NCBI GenBank assembly: GCA_024867545.1
Contig: JANFNE010000058.1
Location: 62,001 to 126,000, forward strand
DNA: 64,000 nt
From: Phytopythium helicoides
Taxonomy: Eukaryota; Oomycota; Peronosporomycetes; Pythiales; Pythiaceae
Direction: 5' to 3'
The stretch's first letter is position 1; every line of letters starts with the position of its first letter. Below are positions 1 through 11,499 of the stretch, in pieces. Made by a program: the position numbers and the translations under genes. A model generated the notes under the pieces. It ran no database searches. It was given only the letters and a program-made list of their open reading frames with translations, and was not told the DNA's origin.

Positions 1-1
1 G

Positions 2-3000
2 TCGCCCGATTTACTGGATAGTGTCGTGCGCATTATTGATGCCTTGATCTGCTGTGTCGAAAACGACCATCAGGTTTTGAACGACCTCATTCATCGCTTG
101 CTCTTCTTCAACCCGAACTGGTTTCTGTCTCCATTTGACACCCAAGTAAAGCTGATCGACGAAGTTCTACCGCGGTATCTGCAGCTTCTTCAAGACCACA
201 AAACGCGATATCTTCATTTAAACCATCAAAGCAACTCGGAACCTGCAGATTTATTTGCCCAAAATCCGTCTCTTCTCAACGACTTTGAGCGGCCGCGTGA
301 GGTTGACGTCGATTTTTTCTGCAATTTGATTGTGCAAGTCTACCTTGCTCGAGAGTCTGCCGACGGGGAGTGCGTTACAACTGCTCATATGGACGAGTAT
401 CAGCTGAAACACTTGCGTATTCTCATCATCCAGAATTTGATTGGACGTATGCTATCTCCGTCTCCTGGGTCATCCGATACTTCAATGACTCAATGGGAGC
501 AGTTGATTGCTCACATTTGTCGGCGATGTGGAGGTGAAGTGACAGGCTCTGATGAGTGCGCGGAAATCGAGGAGATCCTGAGCTATCTGACCCAAGTGCT
601 AAACTCTGATATATCCAGAACTGGAGCGTTTTCGGCTCATCTCACTCGACAACAGTTAACCAGCACGATATGTAGTGTGTCGAAAGGAACGCTTCGTGTG
701 ATATGGAGACCCATGATTGTATCTCTTGACTCAGTTCGTCTTGCTGCGCTGCGTTTCTTTGAATCGTACACGTCGGAAAAGGTGCTTCTTCGGCGGCGGG
801 ACTTCCTGATGCTCTGTTCTGCACTGCAAGCCCATCTGTTGACACCTCCCACTGTGAACTTGCTACTGAATATTGTGATTGGCAGGAAAACTGCCGATTC
901 AGCGGCTAACGGAAAATCGGCAAGTCTACAGTATTCTACTCGAACATCTACGATGGCGCGTCTTGAGTTTGTTCCTACTGTGTTACTCGGTCTCCTACAC
1001 AACGCTGAACCGATCGATCAGATGCAGATTCTGATGGAAATTAAAACGCAAATACTCATTCCAGCTGTGAGTGATATCGTGCGGGAGGCAATTCGAGCGT
1101 GGCCGCCATGGATGAGCCGACTGCAAGCCATAGCTCTGCGTGCAGGAGAGAGGCACGAGCAAATCATCAATAGTTCAGCGGTCGCCTCGGCGTCCGTAAC
1201 TGAGAGCGAAGTCAGCGCTGAGGCATTGAATGACGTCTGCATTGCACTCAGCGACGAAGACACACCTATCAGTATCAAACTCGACGCTCTTCAGACAATC
1301 GCGCAAAGTGGTGACCAGCGCGGCTGTGACTTTGCCCTCGGTGTGCTTCAAAGTAACTTGAAAAGTGGGCTGGTCATGCGAGCAGTTGTCAACTTGGTGA
1401 GCGAGAAATTTCCAGATCGCGCAGCTCTTGTGGTCGCCAAACTCGCTAGCCAGCTAATCGTCGATGTGGTCGTCTACAGCATTATGAACGTTCGAAATGG
1501 TTGGATGCACGTTTTGGAGCTCTTCTTTTACTACTCAAAGCGTCCTTCGGATCTATGCAACCTCGTTGCAGCCATTTGTGATCGAGTACTTCAGCGTGTT
1601 GAGCTTCGACAATGGCCCGGAGGAAGCGGCGAGAGTGTTGTGTGGGAAAACTTGAGTCAAGTCGCGGCAATTGTGTCTCAGTGTGGAACAATGGCGACTG
1701 CAATCGGGTTAAAGCTAGGTATTCATGAGGCGGCTCTTTCAGCAGGACAGCAAATGATTTTCGTGCGCAAGGCATTTGATCTATGGGCTTGTGTATCACC
1801 TCGCCTTGATGAGATTAGATGGGATGATCTTGCAGTGCATCTGGAGGCAAACGCTGATTATGGGTTCGAAATAACGTCCGCAGAGAAGGAAATTTTCACT
1901 TCGCTTGCAGCAAACTATACCCAGGCTCAAGAGTTAATGCTCCAGACCGCTGTCAAACGTATTCGATTTGCCGACTTTAGTTGCAAAGACACTTCTTGGC
2001 GGCTTGTAGATGCGTTTGCTCGGATGATTACCTCTATGAAGCTCATACCGACGACTCATCTTTTGAAGGCCCCAGGTTCAAGATCGTTTTCGTCACGTAT
2101 GACCTCGACGATTCGATCAACAACTGGCGTTGCTTCGCCCCCTGTGTCTCGAGGAAGTTTCCATGGCTCACTACCCTATTCTGGTTCAGGCAACAATATA
2201 GCTGCCACTTTATCAAGTGCTTCAATCGAAACTGCAGCAGCGCTAGATGAAAGATTTAGAGCGCACCTGACAGCACTTAATACGGGTTTTACTGCGCTGG
2301 ACAAGAATCTACAGGCGGACTCACCAAGTGCGGAGACAGCCCAACTGTTGGTTCGCATTATGATCGGTCTGGCTTCTAATGGACTCCAAACCCGGGATGA
2401 AGAGGGTGAGTCCAATGAACTTTTGAAGACTCTTCAGATCATTTCTTCGACAGACGCTGAATTCTTTCATGAGATCCCTCAAATCCAGGAGCTCTCTCAT
2501 CTGTGGCACCTGCATTGGGATACAAACTATGTGGATGAAAGCTTCGGGTGCATCTCTCCTGTTGCGGCTAGTGCATCAAAGTTTCTAAACCGTTGGGTTA
2601 CTGTTATGGAGCAGCACAACCGAGAATTCAATCCGTACCTCATCCAAAAACACGCAGCCGTTCAGGCGGAGATCCTCGGAAACGAGTTGTACTCCAGTGA
2701 ACAGTTATGGAAGGAGATATTGGATCGATCAACTGAGCTATCAACGGCGAGGCGGTCGCGTGATGGTGTAGAAGAAGAGCCACGCCTTGTCGAGCTGAAG
2801 CAGGACGTGGATAAGTTTGCCAGTAGTATCCATAAACTACTGACACGGTCAAGCCTCCAGAATGCATCACTCCTGATGAACGGTGACTCTGCAAACGATA
2901 ACCCTGTCGCGACTGATGTGAGTTTGGACGGAAATAGTTCAATGCGTACAACTGAATTGAACAATGGGACTTCAAGTTGTGACGACGAGGTCGCTGGAGA

Positions 3001-6000
3001 TACTGGACCAATACTGAAAGTAAGCTCTCGAGAAAATGCATTCCGTATGCGCCTGAGGCTGAAAGAGGTGTCTCCAAATTACCGAATCCGAAACTTGAGC
3101 TGCGAATGTGCAGGATCAGGGTTCCTCGAGACTGAAAGCAAAGGCAGCGGGAAGTTTATTGCGCGGCGGCTGCTCGGTTCACTTGACCACAATGGTGGAG
3201 ACTTGGATAAAAGCTGGAGAAGCGATGCGGACTCGGACTACAGTGACTTCCTGGCTGATGCACAGATGCGAGCGGCCATTATTCGGTCGTCTTCTAACGT
3301 TGACACGCAAGGTTTACCTTTAGCTGATGGGTTTTCGGACGACGATATAGATATCGCTGATGATGGATACGATGATGAAGGGGACGATGGCGACGAAGAC
3401 GAGATGCAAGATGAAGCCATAGAAGTAAATAGTAGTACCGGAAGAGTTGATGCGGATGCTCTTGGGTCTCCAAAAGGCCTAACTACCACATTGGACCAAT
3501 TTATCGCTCCTACGGAAGATCATGAATCTTCTCAGAGCGCCGTAATCGCTGACGAGTCTTCAAATTTGCCGGTCTCAACCACAACCTCCGCGATTCCTAT
3601 TCCAGTTTTAGTCTCAAGTGTACCATCACCTCCTACTTCTGCGGCCTCGTCACTAAAGTCAATCACCTCGTCGCCACTTAGTGCATATACTTTTGGTGCC
3701 AGCGTGCTCAGTGCTGTTGGTGGCATGGCAGGATTTGTTCAGAAGGCAGCGAAGGACGCGAAAGACGTCGTGGAATATGGTGTTGACTCCCTTTATACGG
3801 CCAAAGATGCTTTTTCGGAGGAAGCTCAATCGATCATGCAAGAAGTTTCGACAATCATGGATAACAATGTGGCTCAAGGATCTCTTGACAATTTAGAAGG
3901 CCCTGCGGATCCGGTCACATCTCCTGCGGCTGTATCGATTCCGGGGAAGGTATCATTTGCTGCACATGGTGACTCAAAGAATTCCCTGCGGGATACCTCA
4001 GCACCTTCTACACATTTACCTCCAACGCCCCCAGTACGTCTAAACTTGCGATCCAGGCGCGAGATCCAGTTTCGAGTGAAGCTCATTCGCCATTTGCACG
4101 TTGTTGAAGGGCGATTACTGTTATCCGATTCGCTTTTTGGCTTTATCGCCGATCGTGTCGTCGATGAACACGATGCTGTTATTGTGGAGCGAAAGGGCTC
4201 AGTACCCATTGATAAGCCATGGCGATTCTTGTTCAAGAACCGGCGATGGCGTATTGACGACATCAGTGGGTTGTATCGACGGCGGTACCTACTGAAACCA
4301 ACAGCACTCGAGGTCTTTATCCAGTCGACGCGAAAAAACTACTTTTTCAACTTTACCGGCGACGAAGTCACTGCTTTTCACGAAGCACTGATGAATCGAA
4401 GGCCGCTGCTTCTCAAACGAGATCCAACGGTTCGGAGGCTTCGTCATCCGAGTAGCATCTTCCGCAACTCAAACATGACTTCGCGGTGGGTAAATCACGA
4501 GGTCTCGACATTCGAGTACTTGATGTGGCTGAACACGATTGCGGGCCGTACGTACAACGACTTGACGCAGTACCCAGTATTTCCATGGGTTATAGCTGAT
4601 TACGAGTCCCCAACTCTTGATCTGTCACGCCGATCGACTTATCGAGACCTATCAAAGCCAATGGGTGCTCTGGAACCTTCCCGCCTAAAGTTTTTTCTTG
4701 ACCGATACCAAGCGTTCGATGACCCAGACATCCCCAAATTCATGTAAGGACGCATGTCGTTGCTAAAAGTTGTAAATTTACCACATGACTGAGAATTGTT
4801 TGCGTCACTAGGTATGGAACCCACTACTCAAACATTGGCGCCGTGCTTTACTATCTCATTCGGCTCGAGCCATTTACGTCATTTGCCCTTGCAGTCCAGG
4901 GAGGCAAGTACGATCATGCCGACCGCTTGTTCCACTGTGTTGCCGAAACCTGGCGCAACTGCCTAACCGATTTCACAGATCTCAAAGAACTTACACCAGA
5001 ATGGTTCTATCTCCCTGAGTTCCTCATGAATCGTAATCGTCTAGACTTGGGTATCAAGCAAAACGGCGTACCCATTGGTGATGTGGTGTTGCCTCCATGG
5101 GCAAAGTCCCCCGAAGACTTTGTACTCAAGAATTTGCTTGTGCTCGAAAGTGATTACGTGTCTGCAAATATCCACCAGTGGATCGATCTCGTCTTCGGCG
5201 CCAAGCAGCGAGGACCAGCCGCTGAGGCTGCCAGCAACATCTTTTTCTACCTCACATACGAGGGGATGGTTGACATTGACTCCATCACTGACCCTGTGCT
5301 CAAGTCGTCTATGCGAGCGCAAATCGCGCATTTCGGTCAGACGCCTACACAAGTGCTGCGTGACCCACATCCTTCGCGCCAGGTCCAAGCTCAACATTTG
5401 GTTCCAGACATGCTTTTCGGGCCTGAACCAGAAGCCTACCTCGGGCATGCTCCGGAAAGTTTGCGTACAGCAGTAGATATGACCCAGCTTGTCGTTCCTC
5501 ATGAAGCGCCAGTTGTTCACATCGCCATGATTCCAGGAACCTCTACGATCTTATGTCTCGACAGTAACGGAATGCTTTCAACTCATCGATACGGGGCAAA
5601 GTCCACTAAGGTGCACCACCATCATCAACAACGCGATCTCTCTCAGCACCAGCATAATCACTTGACCCTAAACGACATCTCAGCATCAGCTACTAGAGCG
5701 ACAGCAAGCGTTTTCAAGACTACATCGACGCCAGTCACGTCTCCTACCAAGAGTGGCCAAGCATCGGTCGATCGAACTCATCTCCCAATAAGTGATTTTC
5801 TTGAACTCCAAGATCGCAAGAGCCACCGAGCACTTGGCGAAAAGCGATTGCTCGAAGGAAGTGCAGACTCACTTTGCCTTTCTCATAGGGTTGCATTCCT
5901 GAGTTCAGGCTCGGTACTGTGCTCTGTTGGGCACCACGACTTTTCTGCGCGTTTCCATTCTGCTGCAGATGGATCTCTGCTCTACCGCCTACTACAGCAC

Positions 6001-6819
6001 AGTGCTGTCGTAACCTGCCTCGGCACGAACCGCCTGGGGTCGCTACTGACATTAGGAAGTGCGGATGGCACACTGTCTGTCTGGAAAGTTGCTCACTCAA
6101 ATTCGACGATACTCGACACGATTAAGCTCTTTCGACGAGGCGCTCGAGGGGGAGTGCCAGGAACTTCGTCAAAGGCATCATCCCTGCCTTCGTCCCCGGT
6201 ATCTTCATCAAAGCCTGTTCTAGGAAACGACTACGCGGCGGACCAGGTGCTCTTGGGACATAGCGCACGTATCAACTGTGTCTCGATATCGGAGGAACTA
6301 AACGTTTGCGTGAGCGGATCGGCAGCCAACGAATGCCTTGCCCATAGCCTCGAAGACGGTGCAATCTTGCGTCAATTTGACGTTGGCTCAGGCACGCTCG
6401 CTCCCGGTGTGACAGCGGTTGCTTTGTCTAGCGTTGGCCATGTTATTGCGCACTCTATGGGCTCGGGAATGCCAGTGCTACTTTCATTTCATCTAAATGG
6501 CACCCTGCTTGCAAAGCTTGAGTTGCCGGGTGGTCACCCCATAACATTCCTCGACATTTGCTCGCGCTCCTCACGTGTTGTGACCAGCGATGGAAGCGTC
6601 GCCACGGTCATGTCGGCACTCACACTGCGCGACCACCAAGTGCTTCTCCGTGCGAGCGACATTTCCAAGTCGAATGGACTCGGAAAGGATTCTCAAAAGG
6701 ATCGCATCACTGCACAGGCGCTCGCCCCAGACGAGGAGCGTGTTATCTTTGGAGTGGGTGGTGGTCGTATTGTGTGTGTATCGATTCCACTGCCATCACC
6801 GATTGATGATAGCACCTAA
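2..6819 (+). CDS. BEACH-WD40 protein (neurobeachin/LvsA/NBEAL type), 3' part
   Basis: Large scaffold of the BEACH family, which acts in vesicle traffic and lysosome or membrane sorting. The frame is already open at base 2, so the gene starts upstream. Two exons are visible: up to 4743 and 4812-6819. The 68-bp intron begins GTAAGG and ends CACTAG, and splicing restores the BEACH motif MYGTHYSN. Domains in order: a long helical, armadillo-like region (about residues 1-1000); an acidic low-complexity linker (DDEGDDGDEDE near base 3380); a PH-BEACH domain (about bases 4065-4410); the BEACH domain (about 4480-5480, with VSTFEYLMWLNTIAGRTYND and FPWVIADY); and C-terminal WD40 repeats to the stop. 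Family members are 2,500-3,600 aa; about 2,250 aa are visible, so several hundred N-terminal residues are probably missing. It is convergent with the Acl4-like gene. Family assignment is firm; the subfamily is not. Confidence 0.93.
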
Positions 6820-6957
6820 AGGTAGACACTATGACGAGCGGTGGCATGAACAAGCAAACAGGAAATCTATTGCTCCACTCAAAAAAAGATAGATCCTTGT
6901 CGTCTCTCGCTACTGCCTCGCATTCTCCATAATTACACGTGCTTCTTCCTCTTCAGC
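6820..6957. other. convergent 3' intergenic
   Basis: The 138 bp between two convergent stop codons must hold both 3' ends. I see no coding support and no clear hairpin. Confidence 0.5.
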
Positions 6958-7962
6958 TTAGTCCTCCATGTCGACATCCTCGTCGGTGCCGTGCCGTTGG
7001 CCGTCGGTATCGTCCTCGCTATCGTCGTCATCGTCATCATCTTCGTCCGCGGGGCGATTGGCAATCGCTGTCTTAATCTCTGCTACTGCCTGCTCGACAC
7101 TCTCAAGTTGCTCGTTCAGGTGGAAGTCACCACGCAGCTCGCGCTTGAGCTTGGTAAGCATCTTGCCACACTTTTCGAAGAACTCGAGGGCGTTTGAGAG
7201 GTCGTCCATGGCCCGATAGCACGTGCCAACAAGGAACCAGAGCTCAGCATTCTCATCATCCTCCTGCATGACGCCCTCGAGCACGTCGCTGGCGGCCTCG
7301 TACTGCTCAACCTCGATCAGCAGCTTACCCGTGAAGATGCGGAACTCGAGCGGCGGGAGGCTGTTCTCGTCGCAGTTCTCATTCAAGCGCCTGTACGTTT
7401 CCTCAAGCAGCGAGAGCGCCTCATCCTTGCGCTGTTGCGTGAGGCGCAAGTTGGCTAGCGCCTGCGTGGGCTCGGGCAATCCGACGTCGAATTTCATGGC
7501 TTCCGTGAAGTACGCCTCGCAGCGCGCCTCGGCCTGGTCGTGGTCGCACAGATCCGTCATGTAAAGCTCTCCGAGCGCGCAGTAAGCATCACATAGCTGC
7601 TTCTTGAGGACCTCTGCCTCCTCGCTCTGCGGGTCGAGCCGCTCGAGCTCCAGCTTGAGGTACTGCACGCCCTGCAGCGCGAACTTCTCGGCCTCGTCGC
7701 CGACCACGAGCTGCGACAGGTAGAACCACTTGCTCGGGTTCTGCGCCGGCGCGATGGTCACGCTCTGCTGGAAGGCCTGCAGTGCGCGCTCGGGGTTGTC
7801 CAGCTCGGTCGAGAGCTCGCCTACGGCGTCCAGCAGCGCCGTGTTGGCTGGCTCGAGCTTGAGCGCCTTCTCGTAGAACTGCACGGCCAGCTCCGGCTGG
7901 CACTGGTCCACGAGCTCCTCGGCCTTGGCCACCAGCTCCGCCACAGAGTACTGCCGTGCCAT
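6958..7962 (-). CDS. TPR protein, Acl4-like ribosomal protein uL4 chaperone
   Basis: Single-exon protein of 334 aa. The N-terminal two thirds are tetratricopeptide repeats (for example ELAVQFYEKALKLEPANTAL near residues 23-42 and NAELWFLVGTCYRAMDDLSN near residue 240). The C-terminus is strongly acidic (EDDDDDDDSEDD). This plan of TPR solenoid plus acidic tail, and the length, match yeast Acl4 (387 aa), the dedicated chaperone of newly made ribosomal protein uL4/RPL4 in cytoplasm and nucleus. The acidic tail would be expected to shield a basic client; that is inference. Two CCAAT elements lie about 125-155 bp upstream of the start codon (8085-8089 inverted, 8113-8117). Another TPR-acidic chaperone is possible. 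Confidence 0.75.
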   Translation of the reverse strand: MARQYSVAELVAKAEELVDQCQPELAVQFYEKALKLEPANTALLDAVGELSTELDNPERALQAFQQSVTIAPAQNPSKWFYLSQLVVGDEAEKFALQGVQYLKLELERLDPQSEEAEVLKKQLCDAYCALGELYMTDLCDHDQAEARCEAYFTEAMKFDVGLPEPTQALANLRLTQQRKDEALSLLEETYRRLNENCDENSLPPLEFRIFTGKLLIEVEQYEAASDVLEGVMQEDDENAELWFLVGTCYRAMDDLSNALEFFEKCGKMLTKLKRELRGDFHLNEQLESVEQAVAEIKTAIANRPADEDDDDDDDSEDDTDGQRHGTDEDVDMED

Positions 7963-8186
7963 GTCGTTGCTGCACTGCCGAGCTTGCGCTTTACGTGGGG
8001 AGAGCGCGCGTGGAGCGGCGCCGCTGGTGGAAGATGGCTGCGCTGGCAGGTCACGCGCTTCCAGCCAGTCATCAAGAGCGCTTTATTGGCTGAAAAGCGG
8101 CCCATTTCGAGCCCAATCAGTGCGCGCTGACTTAATTTATTTACACTTCTACACATGTAACACTGCAACTGCACTCACTTGCACAT

Positions 8187-9095
8187 CTAGGGGGTCTGGT
8201 ACAGCACCACGGGAGCAGTGGTTGACCGCGTGCGACTGGAATCGAGCGTGGCTTGAGCCAGCCGATCTGTACGACGCAGTGGGGTCAGTGACACCGTCGG
8301 TCGAAGCGGAGCCAGCGTCTCGTTGTCGGCGAGGATTGACGACGGTCGCAGCGAGCTGGCTTGGAGGTCCGTGGACTGCTGCTGCCGCCAGCGCTCGGCT
8401 TCTTCACCGAGAATGCTGGGCGATGATGTCCGTCGTCGTGATCGGTTGGCGATGAAGACGGCTGACAGATCATATGTGCGCGTGCGTCCTTGTGTGCGGC
8501 CGTTGCCACCGCTGCGTTTTCGCGAGTACCGCCTCGCGACGAACACGCCGACGACGACCATGAAGACCGCGACGACTGCGAAGATGATCGAGTATGATAG
8601 CGCAGAGCTCATTGAGCCCGAAGACTCTGCCTCGATATCGGAGCCTGATCCTGAACCGGAGCTGCTTGACGGGAGCGTGTACACGGGGCTCGAGGTTGGG
8701 CTTAGCGTGGTGGACGAAGTGTCCTCGGATGCTGAAGCTGAGCTCGAAGCGCTCGCCGACGCGCTGCTATCGTCGTCTGGGACGATCACAATCGTGTCGG
8801 ACGACCCGGAGCCGCTGATGTACACGATCTTGACGGTGGAGCCGTTGGGGAAGATGTCCTCCCACGCGTCCGTGGAGTTCGAGTTGACGTGGACGACCGC
8901 GTATCCATCGGCGGTCGCGTTCGACCCGGAGAGGTAAGACCAGTCGACGGTCTCCCCCGCCTCTCCATCCACGGAGCTCGTCGTGTCCTCTGCATCTGTG
9001 GCTTCTCCCTGTAAGCGACGTGCCGGCACTTGCTCGTCCTGCTCCTGTGCGGCATTTGGCACCCGCAGCAGCCGTCTCCTCTCTGATGCTACCAT
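8187..9095 (-). CDS. single-pass membrane protein, pair A copy 1
   Basis: No known family. The 302-aa start at 9095 gives MVASERRR and is chosen because the paralogue at 9659-10573 begins MATSERRK and is 304 aa. An upstream in-frame ATG exists at 9236. It is followed by a GTAAGT donor and a CAG acceptor 63 bp apart that would also keep the frame, so a longer N-terminus is possible. Visible parts: a charged N-terminus, a conserved putative ectodomain with N-glycosylation sites (DWSYLSGSNATADGYAVVHV), a Ser-rich acidic stalk, one membrane helix (SYSIIFAVVAVFMVVVGVFV) followed by RRYSRKR, and a conserved cytoplasmic tail of about 110 aa with SxxxRRRTSSPSILGE and PLRPTVSLTPLRRTDR. The positive residues after the helix predict an outside N-terminus. 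No classical signal peptide is evident. Confidence 0.7.
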   Translation of the reverse strand: MVASERRRLLRVPNAAQEQDEQVPARRLQGEATDAEDTTSSVDGEAGETVDWSYLSGSNATADGYAVVHVNSNSTDAWEDIFPNGSTVKIVYISGSGSSDTIVIVPDDDSSASASASSSASASEDTSSTTLSPTSSPVYTLPSSSSGSGSGSDIEAESSGSMSSALSYSIIFAVVAVFMVVVGVFVARRYSRKRSGGNGRTQGRTRTYDLSAVFIANRSRRRTSSPSILGEEAERWRQQQSTDLQASSLRPSSILADNETLAPLRPTVSLTPLRRTDRLAQATLDSSRTRSTTAPVVLYQTP

Positions 9096-9658
9096 CGCGA
9101 CTAGCTCAGTCTGGACGAGCCGCTCAGAGCACACCGCCTGTGCGGTCGAGGTCGGTATCGAAAGTGCCGCCGTGGGCGATGAGCGCGCTACGGTACTTAC
9201 ATCACCGAGAGCCGTTCCCATCAGTGAGTCAGTCAAGTGTGCTCAAGCTTTCTACATGAGCCCAGCCTCTCCGCGAGGCCTCCACTCAACTCCACCGTCT
9301 GGCCGCGCCGTCCGTCCCTACACAGAGCAAAGCTCAACAAGGTGATCCACGCTGACGGAACGGACCATGAGCAGTCCCGGCACTGCACGTGCTGCACCAA
9401 CATACATGCCGAGCACAATGGTCAGCACCTCCGCTGGACGGTACAGCGTTACTACGTGGTACTGCACGTTTCACCGCGGGAGCTCAGGAGCTCTATGCGG
9501 GAACTGATAGCTCGTAGCATCGGAGCCCTTGCCGAGGCCATCTTCCAGATCGTCGAGATCACAACACTCATCTTCCGCCTTGAACTCGTTCTTCAGCAAG
9601 GCGCCACGATCGGCATTTGACGAGAACGATAATTTATTCACGACACCGACATTCACAT
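9096..9658. other. intergenic of tandem pair A
   Basis: Promoter side of copy 1 and 3' side of copy 2. The stretch around 9221-9330 is recognisably similar to 10733-10830 upstream of copy 2 (shared GTGAGTCAGTC, then CTCCACTCA). The duplication therefore carried a few hundred bases of 5' flank. No convincing exon with a signal peptide was found. Confidence 0.5.
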
Positions 9659-10573
9659 CTATGAGTTCGGGTAGAGCACCACGGGAGCGGTGCTGGAGCG
9701 TAAGCGGTTGGCCTCGAGCGTGGCTCGCACCAGGCGATCGGTGCGACGAAGTGGTGTGAGCGACACCGTTGGTCGTCGTGGACCCACCGTCTCGTTGTCG
9801 GCAAGAATTGATGTTGGCCTCAGCGAGCTGGCTTGGAGATCCGTGGACCGCTGCTGCCGCCAACGTTCAAGTTCGTCGCCAAGGATGCTGGGCGATGATG
9901 TCCGTCGTCGCGATCGGTTGGCGTTGAAGACAGCCGATATGTCATATGTGCGCGGATTTCCTTCAGGGTTGGGCATGACATCTTCTCGTTGCTTTCGCGT
10001 GTACCGCCTTGCCATGAACACGCCAGCAACAATCACGAACACTGCGACGACCGAGTAGATGACAGCATACGAGAGAGTTGACAACACGGAGCCAGACGAC
10101 TCGGTGAGAAGATGATCACCAGAGCTTGAGCTCGAGTTGGATTCTCTTGGCGGACAGATGTACACGGGGTTGGCAGTAGAGCTCAACGAACCTGACGAAC
10201 TGTCCTCGAACGCAGAGGCAGAGCTTGTGTCGCTACCCGAGGCGCTGGAGTCGTCGTCTGGGACAATCACAATCGTGTCAGACGACCCGGAGCCGCTGAC
10301 GTACACGATCTTTACGATGGAGCCATTGGGGAAGATGTCTTGCCACTCCTCTGTCTCGTTCGAGCCGACATGCACAACTCCAAACCCATCGGCAGTCGCG
10401 TTCGAACCGGAGAGGTAAGACCAGTCGACGGTCTTCCCCGCATCGCCCTCCGCAGTGGCCGTACTGCTGTTTGTGTTGCTGTCTTCTACCTGTAAGCGAC
10501 GTGTCGGCACCCGCGCGTCCTGCTTCTGTCGGTCGCTCAATGTTCGCAGCTTCCGCCTCTCCGACGTAGCCAT
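9659..10573 (-). CDS. single-pass membrane protein, pair A copy 2
   Basis: Paralogue of the gene at 8187-9095, same strand, 304 aa. It shares the ectodomain block (DWSYLSGSNATADGFGVVHV, then DIFPNGS and SGSGSSDTIVIVPDDDSS), the Ser-rich stalk, one membrane helix (LSYAVIYSVVAVFVIVAGVF) and the tail motif YDISAVFNANRSRRRTSSPS. The stalk differs: copy 2 has PPRESNSSSSSGD where copy 1 has a Ser/Gly repeat. Ectodomain and tail are conserved while the stalk drifts, which suggests that both ends bind something. Three N-glycosylation sequons lie between the N-terminus and the helix. A stop sits in frame about 33 nt before the ATG, so any upstream coding sequence would need splicing. Function unknown. 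Confidence 0.72.
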   Translation of the reverse strand: MATSERRKLRTLSDRQKQDARVPTRRLQVEDSNTNSSTATAEGDAGKTVDWSYLSGSNATADGFGVVHVGSNETEEWQDIFPNGSIVKIVYVSGSGSSDTIVIVPDDDSSASGSDTSSASAFEDSSSGSLSSTANPVYICPPRESNSSSSSGDHLLTESSGSVLSTLSYAVIYSVVAVFVIVAGVFMARRYTRKQREDVMPNPEGNPRTYDISAVFNANRSRRRTSSPSILGDELERWRQQRSTDLQASSLRPTSILADNETVGPRRPTVSLTPLRRTDRLVRATLEANRLRSSTAPVVLYPNS

Positions 10574-11499
10574 TAAGTCGATTGAGCTGTCCAGCCGGTC
10601 TGGTCTCTAAAACGATGGTTGTCGTAGCCTGAGGAACGCCAGCGCAATGTTCCGGCGAGCTGCACTAGTGTCGCCGACGTCTGTATCGGAAATGCCTTGA
10701 CGAAAGATGAGTGCTCCACCGAGAACGAGGCCGAGTGAGTCAGTCGCTGCAGTTCACGCGAGCCAGGCCTGCGAGCTGGGACGTCCCTCCACTCACGTGA
10801 TGGCGCTGTCCGTACAGTGCAAGCCCAGCATTGCGGGCGTTCTATCTGCATACTGAATCCCCGGCACTGCACTTGCCGAGCCAACTTGGTGCTCATCTGG
10901 AGCAACGCTCCAACACTCAATCAGCATTACAGTGTGGTACTCGTCGGCCTGCGGGAGCCTCCGACGCTGTGATCTGCTCTCACTCTCTCTCACTCTCTCT
11001 GTATTTCGGCGTCGGCCTCTACAGCTCACTACAGGCGTAAAGGTGCTTGGACGCCGGCAACGGAGACCCCAAGCCTCGGAGCATCATGGAGATGAACACC
11101 TCGACCGTGTTTAGCGACAGATCATGACGGCTCCAATGCTGCTGCTGGGTGCAGCTCACCGTCCGGCAAGCTTTTCACGAGGACTCACCACTTGCTGCGG
11201 CATCCAGCGCAACCTGCAGAGCCCGCGCGTGATCCTGGCGGAGCTCTTCGGTGCAACAGCTGCCACCACGTCACGTTCTTCCCGCCGTCATCTCAATCGA
11301 TATCTCCACCTCCCCTCCCCCTTTTGCTATTCACACGTCAGTCATTATTCCATCTATCAACACTTTGTGACATTGGTTTTCTTTTCAAAATTTTCAAATC
11401 CGAAAATCGCGCGGCGAGGGTCCAAGGTGTCGCGGCCCCGAACTCCAGCGCTCGCCCTTCGTTCCCTGCTCCGCCCGTGACTGACGCGCTCCCCCCTCG
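10574..11499. promoter_or_regulatory. divergent upstream region of pair A copy 2 and NDC80
   Basis: 926 bp between two divergent start codons. The left part repeats the flank of pair A copy 1. The right part near NDC80 contains a pyrimidine-rich stretch and GTCATTATTCCATC at about 11339-11352. That resembles the oomycete initiator consensus only loosely. No coding support. Confidence 0.4.
10977..11001. repeat. CT-rich microsatellite
   Basis: Short imperfect (CT)n/CACT run in the divergent promoter region upstream of NDC80. Confidence 0.8.

Noticed and set aside
9659..10573. RxLR effector at pair A (RLLR, RKLR strings)
   Set aside because: No signal peptide is visible, no dEER motif follows, and both proteins have a membrane helix with a conserved cytoplasmic tail, unlike secreted effectors. 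The strings may be chance in an Arg-rich start.
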